From the NCBI RefSeq assembly GCF_025685565.1, contig NZ_JAGSYE010000002.1:868001-932000 (forward strand): a stretch of 64,000 nucleotides of DNA. The letters run 5' to 3'. Under the pieces are notes generated by a model, which searched no databases, had not been told where the DNA came from, and saw only the letters and a list, made by a program, of their open reading frames with translations. A program made the translations under genes and the position numbers. Shown here one piece after another: positions 26,770-34,311 of the stretch. Position 1 is the first letter of the stretch, and each line of letters begins with the position of its first letter. This stretch comes from Granulicella aggregans. Lineage in GTDB: Bacteria; Acidobacteriota; Terriglobia; Terriglobales; Acidobacteriaceae.

Positions 26770-27288
26770 CTAGTTGCGCATCCCGAGACGTTCGAGTTGA
26801 TTGCCATGGAGCACCTGGTCAATATCGAGCACGATCTTGACGCGGCCCTTGACCTTCGCCATGCCGCTCACATAAGGCATTACGCCATCGAGCCCAAAGT
26901 CCGGGCTATCTTCGATATCTTCAGGGTTGAAGGTGAGCACCTCCACTACGCCGTCGACCACGATGCCTACCGGCTGCTCGCCTCCGTCCACCTGCATGCG
27001 AACCACAACGATGCACGTGAGCTCCGTATCTTCGCGGTCCTCGATCCCAAACTTGCGACGCAGATTGATCACCGGAATGATCTTTCCGCGAAGATTGATG
27101 ACGCCCTGGACGAAGGATGGAGTCTGCGGCACGGTGGTGATTGCCTGCATCTTCATAATCTCCTTCACGTTCATCACGTTGATGGCGAATTCCTCGTTGC
27201 CGAGCTGAAAGATGAGGTGCTTTCCGCCAATCTGCTTGACGGGTAGCGGAGCGATCTTGATGGATGGGGTGTTGATTGCGGTTGCCAT
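26770..27288 (-). CDS. cheW: CheW coupling protein
   Basis: A 172-residue adaptor that links MCPs to CheA. It shows the standard order: HLIFQLGNEEFAINVMNVKEIM, then VPQTPSFVQGVINLRGKIIPVINLRRKFG (the receptor/kinase contact site), VGIVVDGVVEVL and a final DIDQVL helix. A 20-residue N-terminal tail precedes the first strand. It is the first minus-strand che gene, 51 bases ahead of the MCP and 137 bases after the outer-membrane barrel gene. GAGGACACT precedes the ATG. Confidence 0.95.
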   Translation of the reverse strand: MATAINTPSIKIAPLPVKQIGGKHLIFQLGNEEFAINVMNVKEIMKMQAITTVPQTPSFVQGVINLRGKIIPVINLRRKFGIEDREDTELTCIVVVRMQVDGGEQPVGIVVDGVVEVLTFNPEDIEDSPDFGLDGVMPYVSGMAKVKGRVKIVLDIDQVLHGNQLERLGMRN

Positions 27289-27425
27289 AGTGTCCTCGGG
27301 CCTTATCTATCGGTAATTTTCTGCTGTTCCCTCAGCGCTGGTAATGGTACTTCCGGGTGATTTCGCGGGCCAAAAGGGTGTAGCTTATCGAGACTTGACG
27401 CTTTTTGTGAGTGCGCAGCGCCCTG

Positions 27426-28253
27426 CTAGCGTCGACTGACATGGGCCAACCGGGGGAAGAATCCGTCATGGCGGATCGAGTAACCGACGGTGATGAGCGT
27501 GTGATAGCCGTCCGAGTCTTTGAGATATCCGGTGCGAAGATCGAACTGCATGAGGTTCTTGTGGATGAGCGCAAAGCCGCCATCGACAACATACTCCAGG
27601 CTTCCGTTCTGCAATACCGTGGGAGCATACTCGGCGAACGCTGTAACAGTGCTAGTCAAGCTGCGTCCCCCCGCCACGCTGGGGGCCCAGCTCGGTCGAC
27701 GCGCACCGGCGAGACTGGTCAGCGTGGCCCCGGCGACTTCATTGACGAAGTATTTCTTGCCGATGGTCTGCGTCCATATCGCGGTCGCAGCGGGATCATA
27801 GCTGCCGGATGTCCATTTCGGGCCTCCAAAGGGGAGGCTCAGTGCAACGATCGCGGACCTTGGAACCACCTGGTTTGCCTTGCCCAGGCCCAGTTTCACG
27901 CTGAAGGCGGGGTCCATGATTTGAAAAGATGCGCTATGCGGCGTGGGCGACTTCTGATACATTTCATCGCTCCACATATAGCGGATCTCGAAACGTTCGG
28001 ACAATCCAAGACGCACAAGGGTTTCGGGTAGGTCACCAGTAAATTGCGTTCTCTGGAAGCTGACACCGGCACCGTTCTCGAACTGGAGGCTCCCAGGGGG
28101 AATCAGGTCGGGGGAATCTCCGACGGTTGGCCGTTCGGTAGAGATTGCGGGCGATTCGATCTCTTGCGCATTTCCCGCGAGGGTGGAGATAAGGATCAGA
28201 CCTAAGAGGCAAATTGCGCTGACGTTCGCGCTGAATAGGTTCATAGAGGGCAT
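27426..28253 (-). CDS. Putative outer-membrane beta-barrel protein (phenol-degradation MetA-like)
   Basis: A 275-residue exported protein. A signal peptide (SAICLLGLILISTLAGNAQ) precedes ISTERPTVGDSPDLIPPGSLQFENG, a start typical of the outer-membrane MetA/transporter-like family (often annotated transporter). Amphipathic strands follow, such as FEIRYMWSDEM and LEYVVDGGFALIHKNLMQFDLRTGYL. It is co-directional with cheW (137-base gap) and divergent from the second cheY. It may take part in uptake or sensing of a hydrophobic compound; that is inference from family and position. Confidence 0.7.
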   Translation of the reverse strand: MPSMNLFSANVSAICLLGLILISTLAGNAQEIESPAISTERPTVGDSPDLIPPGSLQFENGAGVSFQRTQFTGDLPETLVRLGLSERFEIRYMWSDEMYQKSPTPHSASFQIMDPAFSVKLGLGKANQVVPRSAIVALSLPFGGPKWTSGSYDPAATAIWTQTIGKKYFVNEVAGATLTSLAGARRPSWAPSVAGGRSLTSTVTAFAEYAPTVLQNGSLEYVVDGGFALIHKNLMQFDLRTGYLKDSDGYHTLITVGYSIRHDGFFPRLAHVSRR

Positions 28254-28393
28254 CTTGAGCTCGATTCAGGTGTTGAGCTTTATAAAATCTTTACAAGTTA
28301 GAGCCCCTCCCTATCGGCACCTGCGATTGCTGATTCATATCACTATCGTGTTATGGGAACCGCCTTTCCACCCCCGATCAGCAATCCTCGCCT

Positions 28394-28420
28394 GAAATTT
28401 CTAAATGCAGATGCCGATAG
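28394..28420 (+). promoter_or_regulatory. Weak sigma-28-like promoter candidate before the second cheY
   Basis: GAAATTTC, 11 bases, then GCCGATAG resembles the flagellar/chemotaxis consensus TAAAGTTT-N11-GCCGATAA (5 of 8 and 7 of 8 matches), 59 bases before the cheY ATG. Related octamers occur on the minus strand at 28311-28318 and near 27307-27314 (ACCGATAG), but without a fitting -35 element. Low certainty; enteric consensus may not apply to this phylum. Confidence 0.28.
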
Positions 28421-28479
28421 AAGTCATGCTTACGGCGCCGTCGATTTTCGAAGACGTTGGCAAATCAAGGAGTAATTGG

Positions 28480-28848
28480 ATGGACATTCTACTGGTGGAC
28501 GACAGCAAGACGATGCGTATGCTTGTGCAGCGGGCCATTCGTCAGGCAGGTTACAGGGGCCTCTCATTTGGCGAGGCGGAGAACGGCGTCCAAGCGCTTG
28601 AATCGATGCATCAGGAGAAACCGAAGCTCGTCCTTTCAGACTGGAATATGCCTGAGATGTCAGGCATCGAGCTCTTACAGTCACTGCGCAAAGAGGGAAA
28701 CAAGACTCCCTTTGGATTCATCACGTCGGAGAGCTCCGCTGAGATCAGGGATATGGCCATCAGCAACGGAGCAAGCTTCCTGTTAACCAAGCCCTTCAAT
28801 CCGGACGATGTGCAGGCTGCCCTCGATCCCTTTCTGGAAGGCTGCTGA
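28480..28848 (+). CDS. CheY-like response regulator, second copy
   Basis: A 122-residue stand-alone receiver: D7-D8, phospho-acceptor D54 (LVLSDWNMPEM), Thr/Ser in FITSESS and Lys in LLTKPFNP. The Trp after the phospho-Asp is common in CheY proteins of CheY-CheC/X pairs. The ATG at 28480 follows AAGGAG at 28467-28472. It is transcribed away from the main che run and is followed after 2 bases by a CheX/CheC-type gene, so it forms its own accessory unit. It may act as a phosphate sink or drive a second output. Confidence 0.92.
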   Translation: MDILLVDDSKTMRMLVQRAIRQAGYRGLSFGEAENGVQALESMHQEKPKLVLSDWNMPEMSGIELLQSLRKEGNKTPFGFITSESSAEIRDMAISNGASFLLTKPFNPDDVQAALDPFLEGC

Positions 28849-28850
28849 TC

Positions 28851-29318
28851 ATGGCCGAACCGAAGCCGTTCACTATCGCGAAGCTGTTCACTGATCTCAC
28901 TGGACAGAACGTCAATTTCACGCAGATATTGAAAGCCCCCTTGACAAAGGCCGCTCAAGCCTACGGGGTGTACCTGATCAAGCCCATGGATTCGATCCGG
29001 GTGGTTCAAGTTGACCTTCCCTTGCTCGGCTCGTTCGGCGGCGCTCTGTTAGGTCTTCCCTCACAGACGGTGAAGGAAAGTCTGGCAGCTCCCTCGCTCG
29101 ATGAGCCATTACGTGATGCAATCCACGAAGTGCTCAACGTGGCTTCTACGATTGTCTCCATCGACGACAGGGCGGTATTCCAGACGATGCACTTTGGTGC
29201 CGATTCACTCCCAACGGGCGTCGCAGATTCCTTGAAGAACCCGGCATTCCGCTCCTACTTCACCGTGACGATGAACGGCTATGAAGGTGGCGCGTTTTCG
29301 ATCTTTGCTCCAATCTAG
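28851..29318 (+). CDS. CheX/CheC-like phosphatase family protein
   Basis: A 155-residue protein I assign to the CheC/CheX superfamily from its motif layout. SFGGALLGLPSQTVKESLAA matches the family strand-turn-helix, and DAIHEVLNVAST contains D89, E93 and N96, fitting the D/S-x3-E-x2-N phosphatase signature once. Only one such site is seen, as in CheX. It starts 2 bases after the cheY stop, so the pair probably works together, with this protein removing phosphate from that receiver. It shares little sequence with the CheX at 20388-20846. Family assignment is by motif and fold pattern only. Confidence 0.7.
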   Translation: MAEPKPFTIAKLFTDLTGQNVNFTQILKAPLTKAAQAYGVYLIKPMDSIRVVQVDLPLLGSFGGALLGLPSQTVKESLAAPSLDEPLRDAIHEVLNVASTIVSIDDRAVFQTMHFGADSLPTGVADSLKNPAFRSYFTVTMNGYEGGAFSIFAPI

Positions 29319-29348
29319 ATGTTCGCGTACGAGAGAGCTCCGATCAAT

Positions 29349-29383
29349 CGCCTTAAACCGATCGGAGCCAACCTATTAAGGCG
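29349..29383 (+). other. Hairpin directly upstream of the 85-residue ORF
   Basis: CGCCTTAA at 29349-29356 pairs with TTAAGGCG at 29376-29383. The loop contains the perfect palindrome CCGATCGG at 29358-29365. It lies 30 bases after the CheX-like stop and ends just before the AGGTGAAAG ribosome site of the next ORF. It could be a translational control hairpin or an operator; there is no T run for a terminator. Confidence 0.4.
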
Positions 29384-29395
29384 GTTAGGTGAAAG

Positions 29396-29653
29396 ATGCT
29401 GACAGTCTATGACGTCGAGGTGTTTCTAAGCGCAACCGCAAACATAGCCGATGTGAACAAGCTGAAGGATCACTTCAAAGCCTTGTCGATCAACTCAATC
29501 GGCCTGGATTGCGATGGCTCCCGATCCAGGTCCGAGAACTTGTCCTTCTCGATTTATGGGGATATTGGTCCCTTCATGATGAAGAGAATGGCGTTGGAGT
29601 GTACGGAAAACGTCTTTCCCGGCTGCATCGTCGATCTATCGGAGCGCCGATAG
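29396..29653 (+). CDS. Small protein of unknown function behind cheY-cheX
   Basis: An 85-residue soluble protein I do not recognise. It has no signal peptide or membrane segment. It begins MLTVYDVEVFLSATANIADVNKLKDHFKAL, which looks like strand-helix, and has a middle strand ENLSFSIYGDIGPFMMKRMALE and the end FPGCIVDLSERR. The mixed alpha/beta pattern and its place as third gene after a CheY and a CheX-type phosphatase suggest an accessory regulatory role. AGGTGAAAG stands directly before the ATG. The preceding gap of 77 bases holds a hairpin. About 185 bases without a gene follow before the convergent acyltransferase. Confidence 0.55.
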   Translation: MLTVYDVEVFLSATANIADVNKLKDHFKALSINSIGLDCDGSRSRSENLSFSIYGDIGPFMMKRMALECTENVFPGCIVDLSERR

Positions 29654-29838
29654 CTGTCGGTCGCGTCCCAGCGAGTTCATCCGGATTTCGATGCAGGCCT
29701 GCGGAGCAGGGTTTGCATAACCTTCCTTCTTGGGCCGTGGGGCACCAAGAGCTTCCCTTCACAAGCTGCTTCTGTCGGCGTTCCTGGTATCGCGCAAACC
29801 AGCGCGCAGCTACGTCAGCGGTCGTCCGACTCTCCGCC

Positions 29839-30930
29839 TCAATCTCCCACGGCCATGGCTGCGCTCTCGCGGCGCAGACGTTGCCTTAATTTCATCGGCC
29901 ACTGATGATCCATGCACGGCTTCTCCACCAGCAGGAAGAAGATCGTGCAGCAGACCGAGATCAGTCCCAGGCTCACCGCCCATATCATTGCGGCGCTGTG
30001 CAGCTTCATCGCCACGACGCCAATGATCTGCTGGTGGATCAGATAGATCGAGTAGCACATCCCGCCGATTGTCGCGGTAAACCTCGACCGGAACAGAACG
30101 TTGATCAGCTTCCCGGCAAACGCCGACCAGTACACGGCGACCAGCCCCAATGGCATCATCAGATTCCACCACCGCTTGTCCGTCGCCAGCACCAGATACC
30201 AGCCCACCACTGCTGCAACGTCCCAAAGATACGTGCGCCGCTTAGGCGCATCGAGCAGATAGAGATCCGCCAGCAGGAACCCCGCGACAAAGAACTGTAG
30301 CGTCCCCACGATGCTGTGGTCCGATCGATAGTGCCCGTTCAGAGACAGCCCAAACGCAGACAACGCCAGTGTAGCCACCACCAGCACAGTCCTCCGCACC
30401 CGGGTATTGCGAATCGCGAAGACATAGACCAGCAGCGGCACCAGCAGATAAAACTGAATCTCCACCTCAAGCGACCACGCCACCGGATTGATTGTGCTCA
30501 GCGCCGCGTAGATCAAGGAGTGCATATAAAACAGCGTCGCCAGGAAGTGCGGCAGCAGCAAACCCACCGGTTGATGCTTCACCACAATCAGCACCGCCAG
30601 GCATAACAGCACGCTGACCAGATAAGGTGGCTCAATGCGCGTCAATCGCCGCAAAAAGTAGGTCTTCAGCTCGACCTTCTTGCCCTGCAGCAGCCAGAAC
30701 TTCGCGAACGGCAGCGCCAGCACGAATCCGCTTACAGTAAAAAAGAGTTGAACCCCACGGTTTAGCCGGCTCGTCAGAAACGAGGGGTCTTCCAGCAGAT
30801 AGAGGTGCGTCTTTTGGAGCATGTGATAGAGAATAACGAAGATGATCGCAACGAACCGGAAGGAGTCAATCTCCGGTATATACGCTCTGCCCCCGGTATC
30901 GCGCCGCAACAGGCCCAACAACTTTCGCAT
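29839..30930 (-). CDS. Acyltransferase family 3 membrane protein
   Basis: A 363-residue integral membrane acyltransferase of the OatA/OafB type, which O-acylates sugars of the envelope or exported glycans. About ten hydrophobic helices are seen. The R-x10-H motif is R25-H36 (FRFVAIIFVILYHM), the FLRRLTRIEPPY motif is at 92-103, and WSLEVEIQFYLLVP begins at 152. There is no SGNH extension, so a partner domain is not fused. The gene is divergent from the RND operon (153-base gap) and convergent with the small chemotaxis-linked ORF. The acceptor is unknown. Confidence 0.9.
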   Translation of the reverse strand: MRKLLGLLRRDTGGRAYIPEIDSFRFVAIIFVILYHMLQKTHLYLLEDPSFLTSRLNRGVQLFFTVSGFVLALPFAKFWLLQGKKVELKTYFLRRLTRIEPPYLVSVLLCLAVLIVVKHQPVGLLLPHFLATLFYMHSLIYAALSTINPVAWSLEVEIQFYLLVPLLVYVFAIRNTRVRRTVLVVATLALSAFGLSLNGHYRSDHSIVGTLQFFVAGFLLADLYLLDAPKRRTYLWDVAAVVGWYLVLATDKRWWNLMMPLGLVAVYWSAFAGKLINVLFRSRFTATIGGMCYSIYLIHQQIIGVVAMKLHSAAMIWAVSLGLISVCCTIFFLLVEKPCMDHQWPMKLRQRLRRESAAMAVGD

Positions 30931-31083
30931 GCTACCCCATTCGCAGCGCTCTCAGTCGGCCACGCGTTTATCCACACATAAAGTATAGCGGGGCGAAATC
31001 GAGCTGACCTCAACTTATGCAACTGGAGTCCTGCAACTATAGTCCAACGTACATTAGAGCCAAGGTAATCTCCGAGGGACTTC

Positions 31084-34000
31084 ATGTGGATCGTAAGACT
31101 GGCGCTGCGGCGCCCTTACACGTTTGTCGTTGTGTCGATGCTCATCCTCGCCCTGGGCATCGGTTCCGCCATTGAAGCACCCAAGGACATCTTCCCCTAC
31201 ATCGACATTCCCGTCGTCACCATCGTCTGGGCGTATCCAGGCCTGACGCCCACCGAGATGGAAGGCCGCATCGTCACCGTCTGTGAGCGCGCCCTCACCA
31301 CCACGGTCAACGACATCGAGCACTCCGAGTCCGAGTCCTACCAGGGCGTCTCGGTCATCAAGGTCTTCTTCCAGCCCACGGTAAAGGTCGACCTCGCCGT
31401 CGCGCAGGTCACCGCCATCGTCCAGACCATCCTCCGCGGCCTTCCCCCCGGCAGCTTCCCGCCGAACGTCATCAAGTATGACGCCTCCAGCGTTCCCATC
31501 GTGCAATTAGGCCTCTCCGGCGATGGCCTCTCCGAAACCGATCTCTACGACCTCGGCCTCAGCTTCATCCGTCCCCGCCTTGCCACCGTCCAGGGAGCCG
31601 CCGTCCCCCTCCCGTACGGCGGCAAGGCCCGCCAGGTCATGGTCGACGCCGACCCCGACCTGATGTACGCCAAACATATCTCCGCCGCCGATGTCTCTAC
31701 CGCCATCGGCCAACAGAATCTCATTCTCCCCGCCGGCACGGCCCGTCTCGGCGGCCGCGAGTACGTCGTCAAGGTCAACAGCAGCCCCACCATCGTCTCC
31801 GCTCTCAATGACCTCCCGGTTCGCGCCGCCAACGGTGCTGTCGTCTACATCAAAGACGTAGCTCAAGTGGAACTCGGCTTCGCCGTCCAGACCAACGTCG
31901 TTCGCGAAAACGGCAAGCGAGCTGCCCTGCTCACCGTCCTCAAAAACGGCAAGACCTCCACGATTGACATCGTCAATGGCGTCAAGAACACCATCCCCCG
32001 CATCACCGCCGACCTGCCCAAGACCCTCAAGGTCACGCCGCTCTTCGACCAATCGGTCTTCGTCAAAAGCTCCATCAGCGAGGTCGTACGCGAGGCCACC
32101 ATCGCCGCCGTGCTCACCGGCTTGATGATCCTCCTGTTTCTGGGAAGCTGGCGGAGCACCATCATCGTCTGCGTCTCCATCCCGCTCTCCATCGCGACAT
32201 CGCTCATCATCCTGACCGCACTTGGAGAGACCATCAACGTGATGACCCTCGGCGGTCTCGCACTCGCGGTCGGGATCCTCGTCGACGACGCCACCGTCGA
32301 GATCGAGAACACTCACCGCAACATGGGCGAACAAAAATCTCTCGTCCGCGCCATCCTCGACTCGGCAGAACAGGTCGCCGCCCCGGCCTTCGTCTCCACG
32401 CTCTCCATCTGCATCGTCTTCATCCCAGTCGTCTTGCTCACCGGCGCTGCCAAGTTCCTCTTCACGCCATTGGCCGAGGCCGTCGCCTTCGCCATGATGG
32501 CCTCTTACTTCCTCTCGCGAACACTCGTGCCAACGATGATGCACTTCCTCCTTCCCGCCGAGCTCGTCCTTTACCAGGACGAGGCCGCCGCCATCGAGGA
32601 AGAAAAGCACAACTGGATCTGGCGCTGGCACAAGAAGTTCGATCACCAGTTCGAGAAGCTCCGCCACAAATACAAAGGCGTCCTCGCCTGGTGCCTCGAC
32701 AACCCCGCCATTACGCTGACTATGTTTGCCACGTTCATCCTGCTCTCGCTGCCGCTCGTCTTCGTCATTGGGCGCGACTTCTTCCCCTACGTCGACTCCG
32801 GCCAGATGCGCCTCCACGTCACCCCGCCCGAAGGCATGCGTATCGAAGACTCCGAGCAGTACTTCGCCGCAGTCGAAAAGGAGATTCGCAAAGTCATCCC
32901 GCCCGACGAGATCAAGCTCATCCTCGACAACATCGGCCTCCCCAACGGAGGCATCAACCTCGCCTTTGGCAGCACCGGCACCATCAGCAACTCCGATGGC
33001 GAAGTCCTCATCGCCCTGAACCCTGGCAAGCGCGACACTGAGCGCTATATGCGTGAACTTCGAGCCGACCTTGCCCAGAAGTTCCCCGATGGGGACTTCT
33101 TCTTCGCCCCCGCTAACATCACCAACCAGATCCTCGACTTCGGCCTGCCAGCTCCGATCGATCTCCAGATCGTGGGCCGCGCCAAGAATAACTACCAGAT
33201 CGCCCAGGACCTCCAGAAGAAGATCGCCGCCATTCCTGGCGCCGTCGACGTCCACATCCACCAGCAAGTCTCCTACCCCACCATGCAGGTCAACGTCGAC
33301 CGCAGCCGCGCCCGTCAGCTTGGCCTCACCCAGCAGGACGTTGCCCAGGGGATGCTGATCTCGCTGACCGGTACCGCGCAAACCGCGCCCAACCAATGGC
33401 TGAACCCTCTGAACGGAGTTAACTACCAGGTCGTCGTGCAGACGCCCATCTATCGCAACAGCAACTTGCAAGAGCTGGCCCGTACCCCCATCAGTTCGCC
33501 CAATGGAGACTCCAGCCAACTCCTCGGCAACCTGGCCACCTTCCGCCGTGACGCCTCGCCCATCGTCATTGACCACTACAACATCCAGCCCACCTTCGAC
33601 ATCTACGCCGACGTAGACCAGCGTGACCTGGGCGGCGTCGCCAGCGAGATACAGAAGATCATGGACGACACCAAGAAGACGCTCCCGGCCGGCACTGTTC
33701 TCACCCTGCGCGGAGAGGTCAAGACCATGCAGGACTCCTTCATCCGCCTCGGCATCGGCATCGTCTTCGCCATTGCCCTCGTTTACCTGCTGATGGCCGT
33801 CAACTTCCAGAGCTGGCTCGACCCGCTCATCATCCTCATGGCCATCCCCGGGGCCTTCTGCGGAATCCTCTGGATGCTCTTCGCTACTCAAACTACCTTT
33901 AGCGTCCCTTCGCTCATGGGCGCGATCATGACCATCGGCGTTGCCACCGCCAATTCGATCCTGATGGTCGTCTTCGCGAATGACGAACGCGTCGCCGGTA

Positions 34001-34311
34001 AAGACCGCTACGAAGCCGCGCTCAACGCGGGCTTCACTCGCCTTCGTCCCGTCTGCATGACTGCCCTCGCCATGATTATCGGAATGTTGCCGATGGCGTT
34101 GGCCTTCGGTGAAGGCGGCGAACAGAACGCTCCGCTTGGCCGCGCCGTTATCGGAGGTCTACTCCTCGCTACGGTTGGCACGCTATTCATCGTCCCTGTC
34201 ATCTACTCTCTGCTCAAGAAAAACCCGCCCATTGACTTCTCGAAAGAGATCGACGAAGAGTACGCCGAAGGCGACCCCAACGAGACACCTATGAAGGAGC
34301 AGCACGCCTGA
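31084..34311 (+). CDS. RND efflux permease (AcrB/MdtB-like)
   Basis: A 1075-residue inner-membrane proton-driven pump subunit. N-terminal TM1 (RRPYTFVVVSMLILALGIG) is followed by the porter domain, and TM4 carries the proton-relay pair D401-D402 in AVGILVDDATVE. The internal duplication is clear: a second porter region begins after TM7 near FATFILLSLPLVFVIG. The GEGGEQNAPLGRAVIGGL segment near the C-terminus is typical. Sequence style suggests the hydrophobe/amphiphile branch rather than metal pumps, but substrate is not readable. It is the first gene of a permease-adaptor-channel operon; its TGA shares one base with the adaptor's ATG. Confidence 0.94.
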   Translation: MWIVRLALRRPYTFVVVSMLILALGIGSAIEAPKDIFPYIDIPVVTIVWAYPGLTPTEMEGRIVTVCERALTTTVNDIEHSESESYQGVSVIKVFFQPTVKVDLAVAQVTAIVQTILRGLPPGSFPPNVIKYDASSVPIVQLGLSGDGLSETDLYDLGLSFIRPRLATVQGAAVPLPYGGKARQVMVDADPDLMYAKHISAADVSTAIGQQNLILPAGTARLGGREYVVKVNSSPTIVSALNDLPVRAANGAVVYIKDVAQVELGFAVQTNVVRENGKRAALLTVLKNGKTSTIDIVNGVKNTIPRITADLPKTLKVTPLFDQSVFVKSSISEVVREATIAAVLTGLMILLFLGSWRSTIIVCVSIPLSIATSLIILTALGETINVMTLGGLALAVGILVDDATVEIENTHRNMGEQKSLVRAILDSAEQVAAPAFVSTLSICIVFIPVVLLTGAAKFLFTPLAEAVAFAMMASYFLSRTLVPTMMHFLLPAELVLYQDEAAAIEEEKHNWIWRWHKKFDHQFEKLRHKYKGVLAWCLDNPAITLTMFATFILLSLPLVFVIGRDFFPYVDSGQMRLHVTPPEGMRIEDSEQYFAAVEKEIRKVIPPDEIKLILDNIGLPNGGINLAFGSTGTISNSDGEVLIALNPGKRDTERYMRELRADLAQKFPDGDFFFAPANITNQILDFGLPAPIDLQIVGRAKNNYQIAQDLQKKIAAIPGAVDVHIHQQVSYPTMQVNVDRSRARQLGLTQQDVAQGMLISLTGTAQTAPNQWLNPLNGVNYQVVVQTPIYRNSNLQELARTPISSPNGDSSQLLGNLATFRRDASPIVIDHYNIQPTFDIYADVDQRDLGGVASEIQKIMDDTKKTLPAGTVLTLRGEVKTMQDSFIRLGIGIVFAIALVYLLMAVNFQSWLDPLIILMAIPGAFCGILWMLFATQTTFSVPSLMGAIMTIGVATANSILMVVFANDERVAGKDRYEAALNAGFTRLRPVCMTALAMIIGMLPMALAFGEGGEQNAPLGRAVIGGLLLATVGTLFIVPVIYSLLKKNPPIDFSKEIDEEYAEGDPNETPMKEQHA

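Noticed and set aside
27289..28420. Sigma-28 promoters for the minus-strand che genes
   Set aside because: ACCGATAG near 27307-27314 and GCCGATAG at 28311-28318 resemble a -10 element, but no matching -35 lies at the right distance. Only the plus-strand site was kept, with low confidence.
31507..33891. A 794-codon minus-strand open frame
   Set aside because: It is antisense to the RND permease; Asp/Glu/Gly/Val-rich composition mirrors the sense codons.
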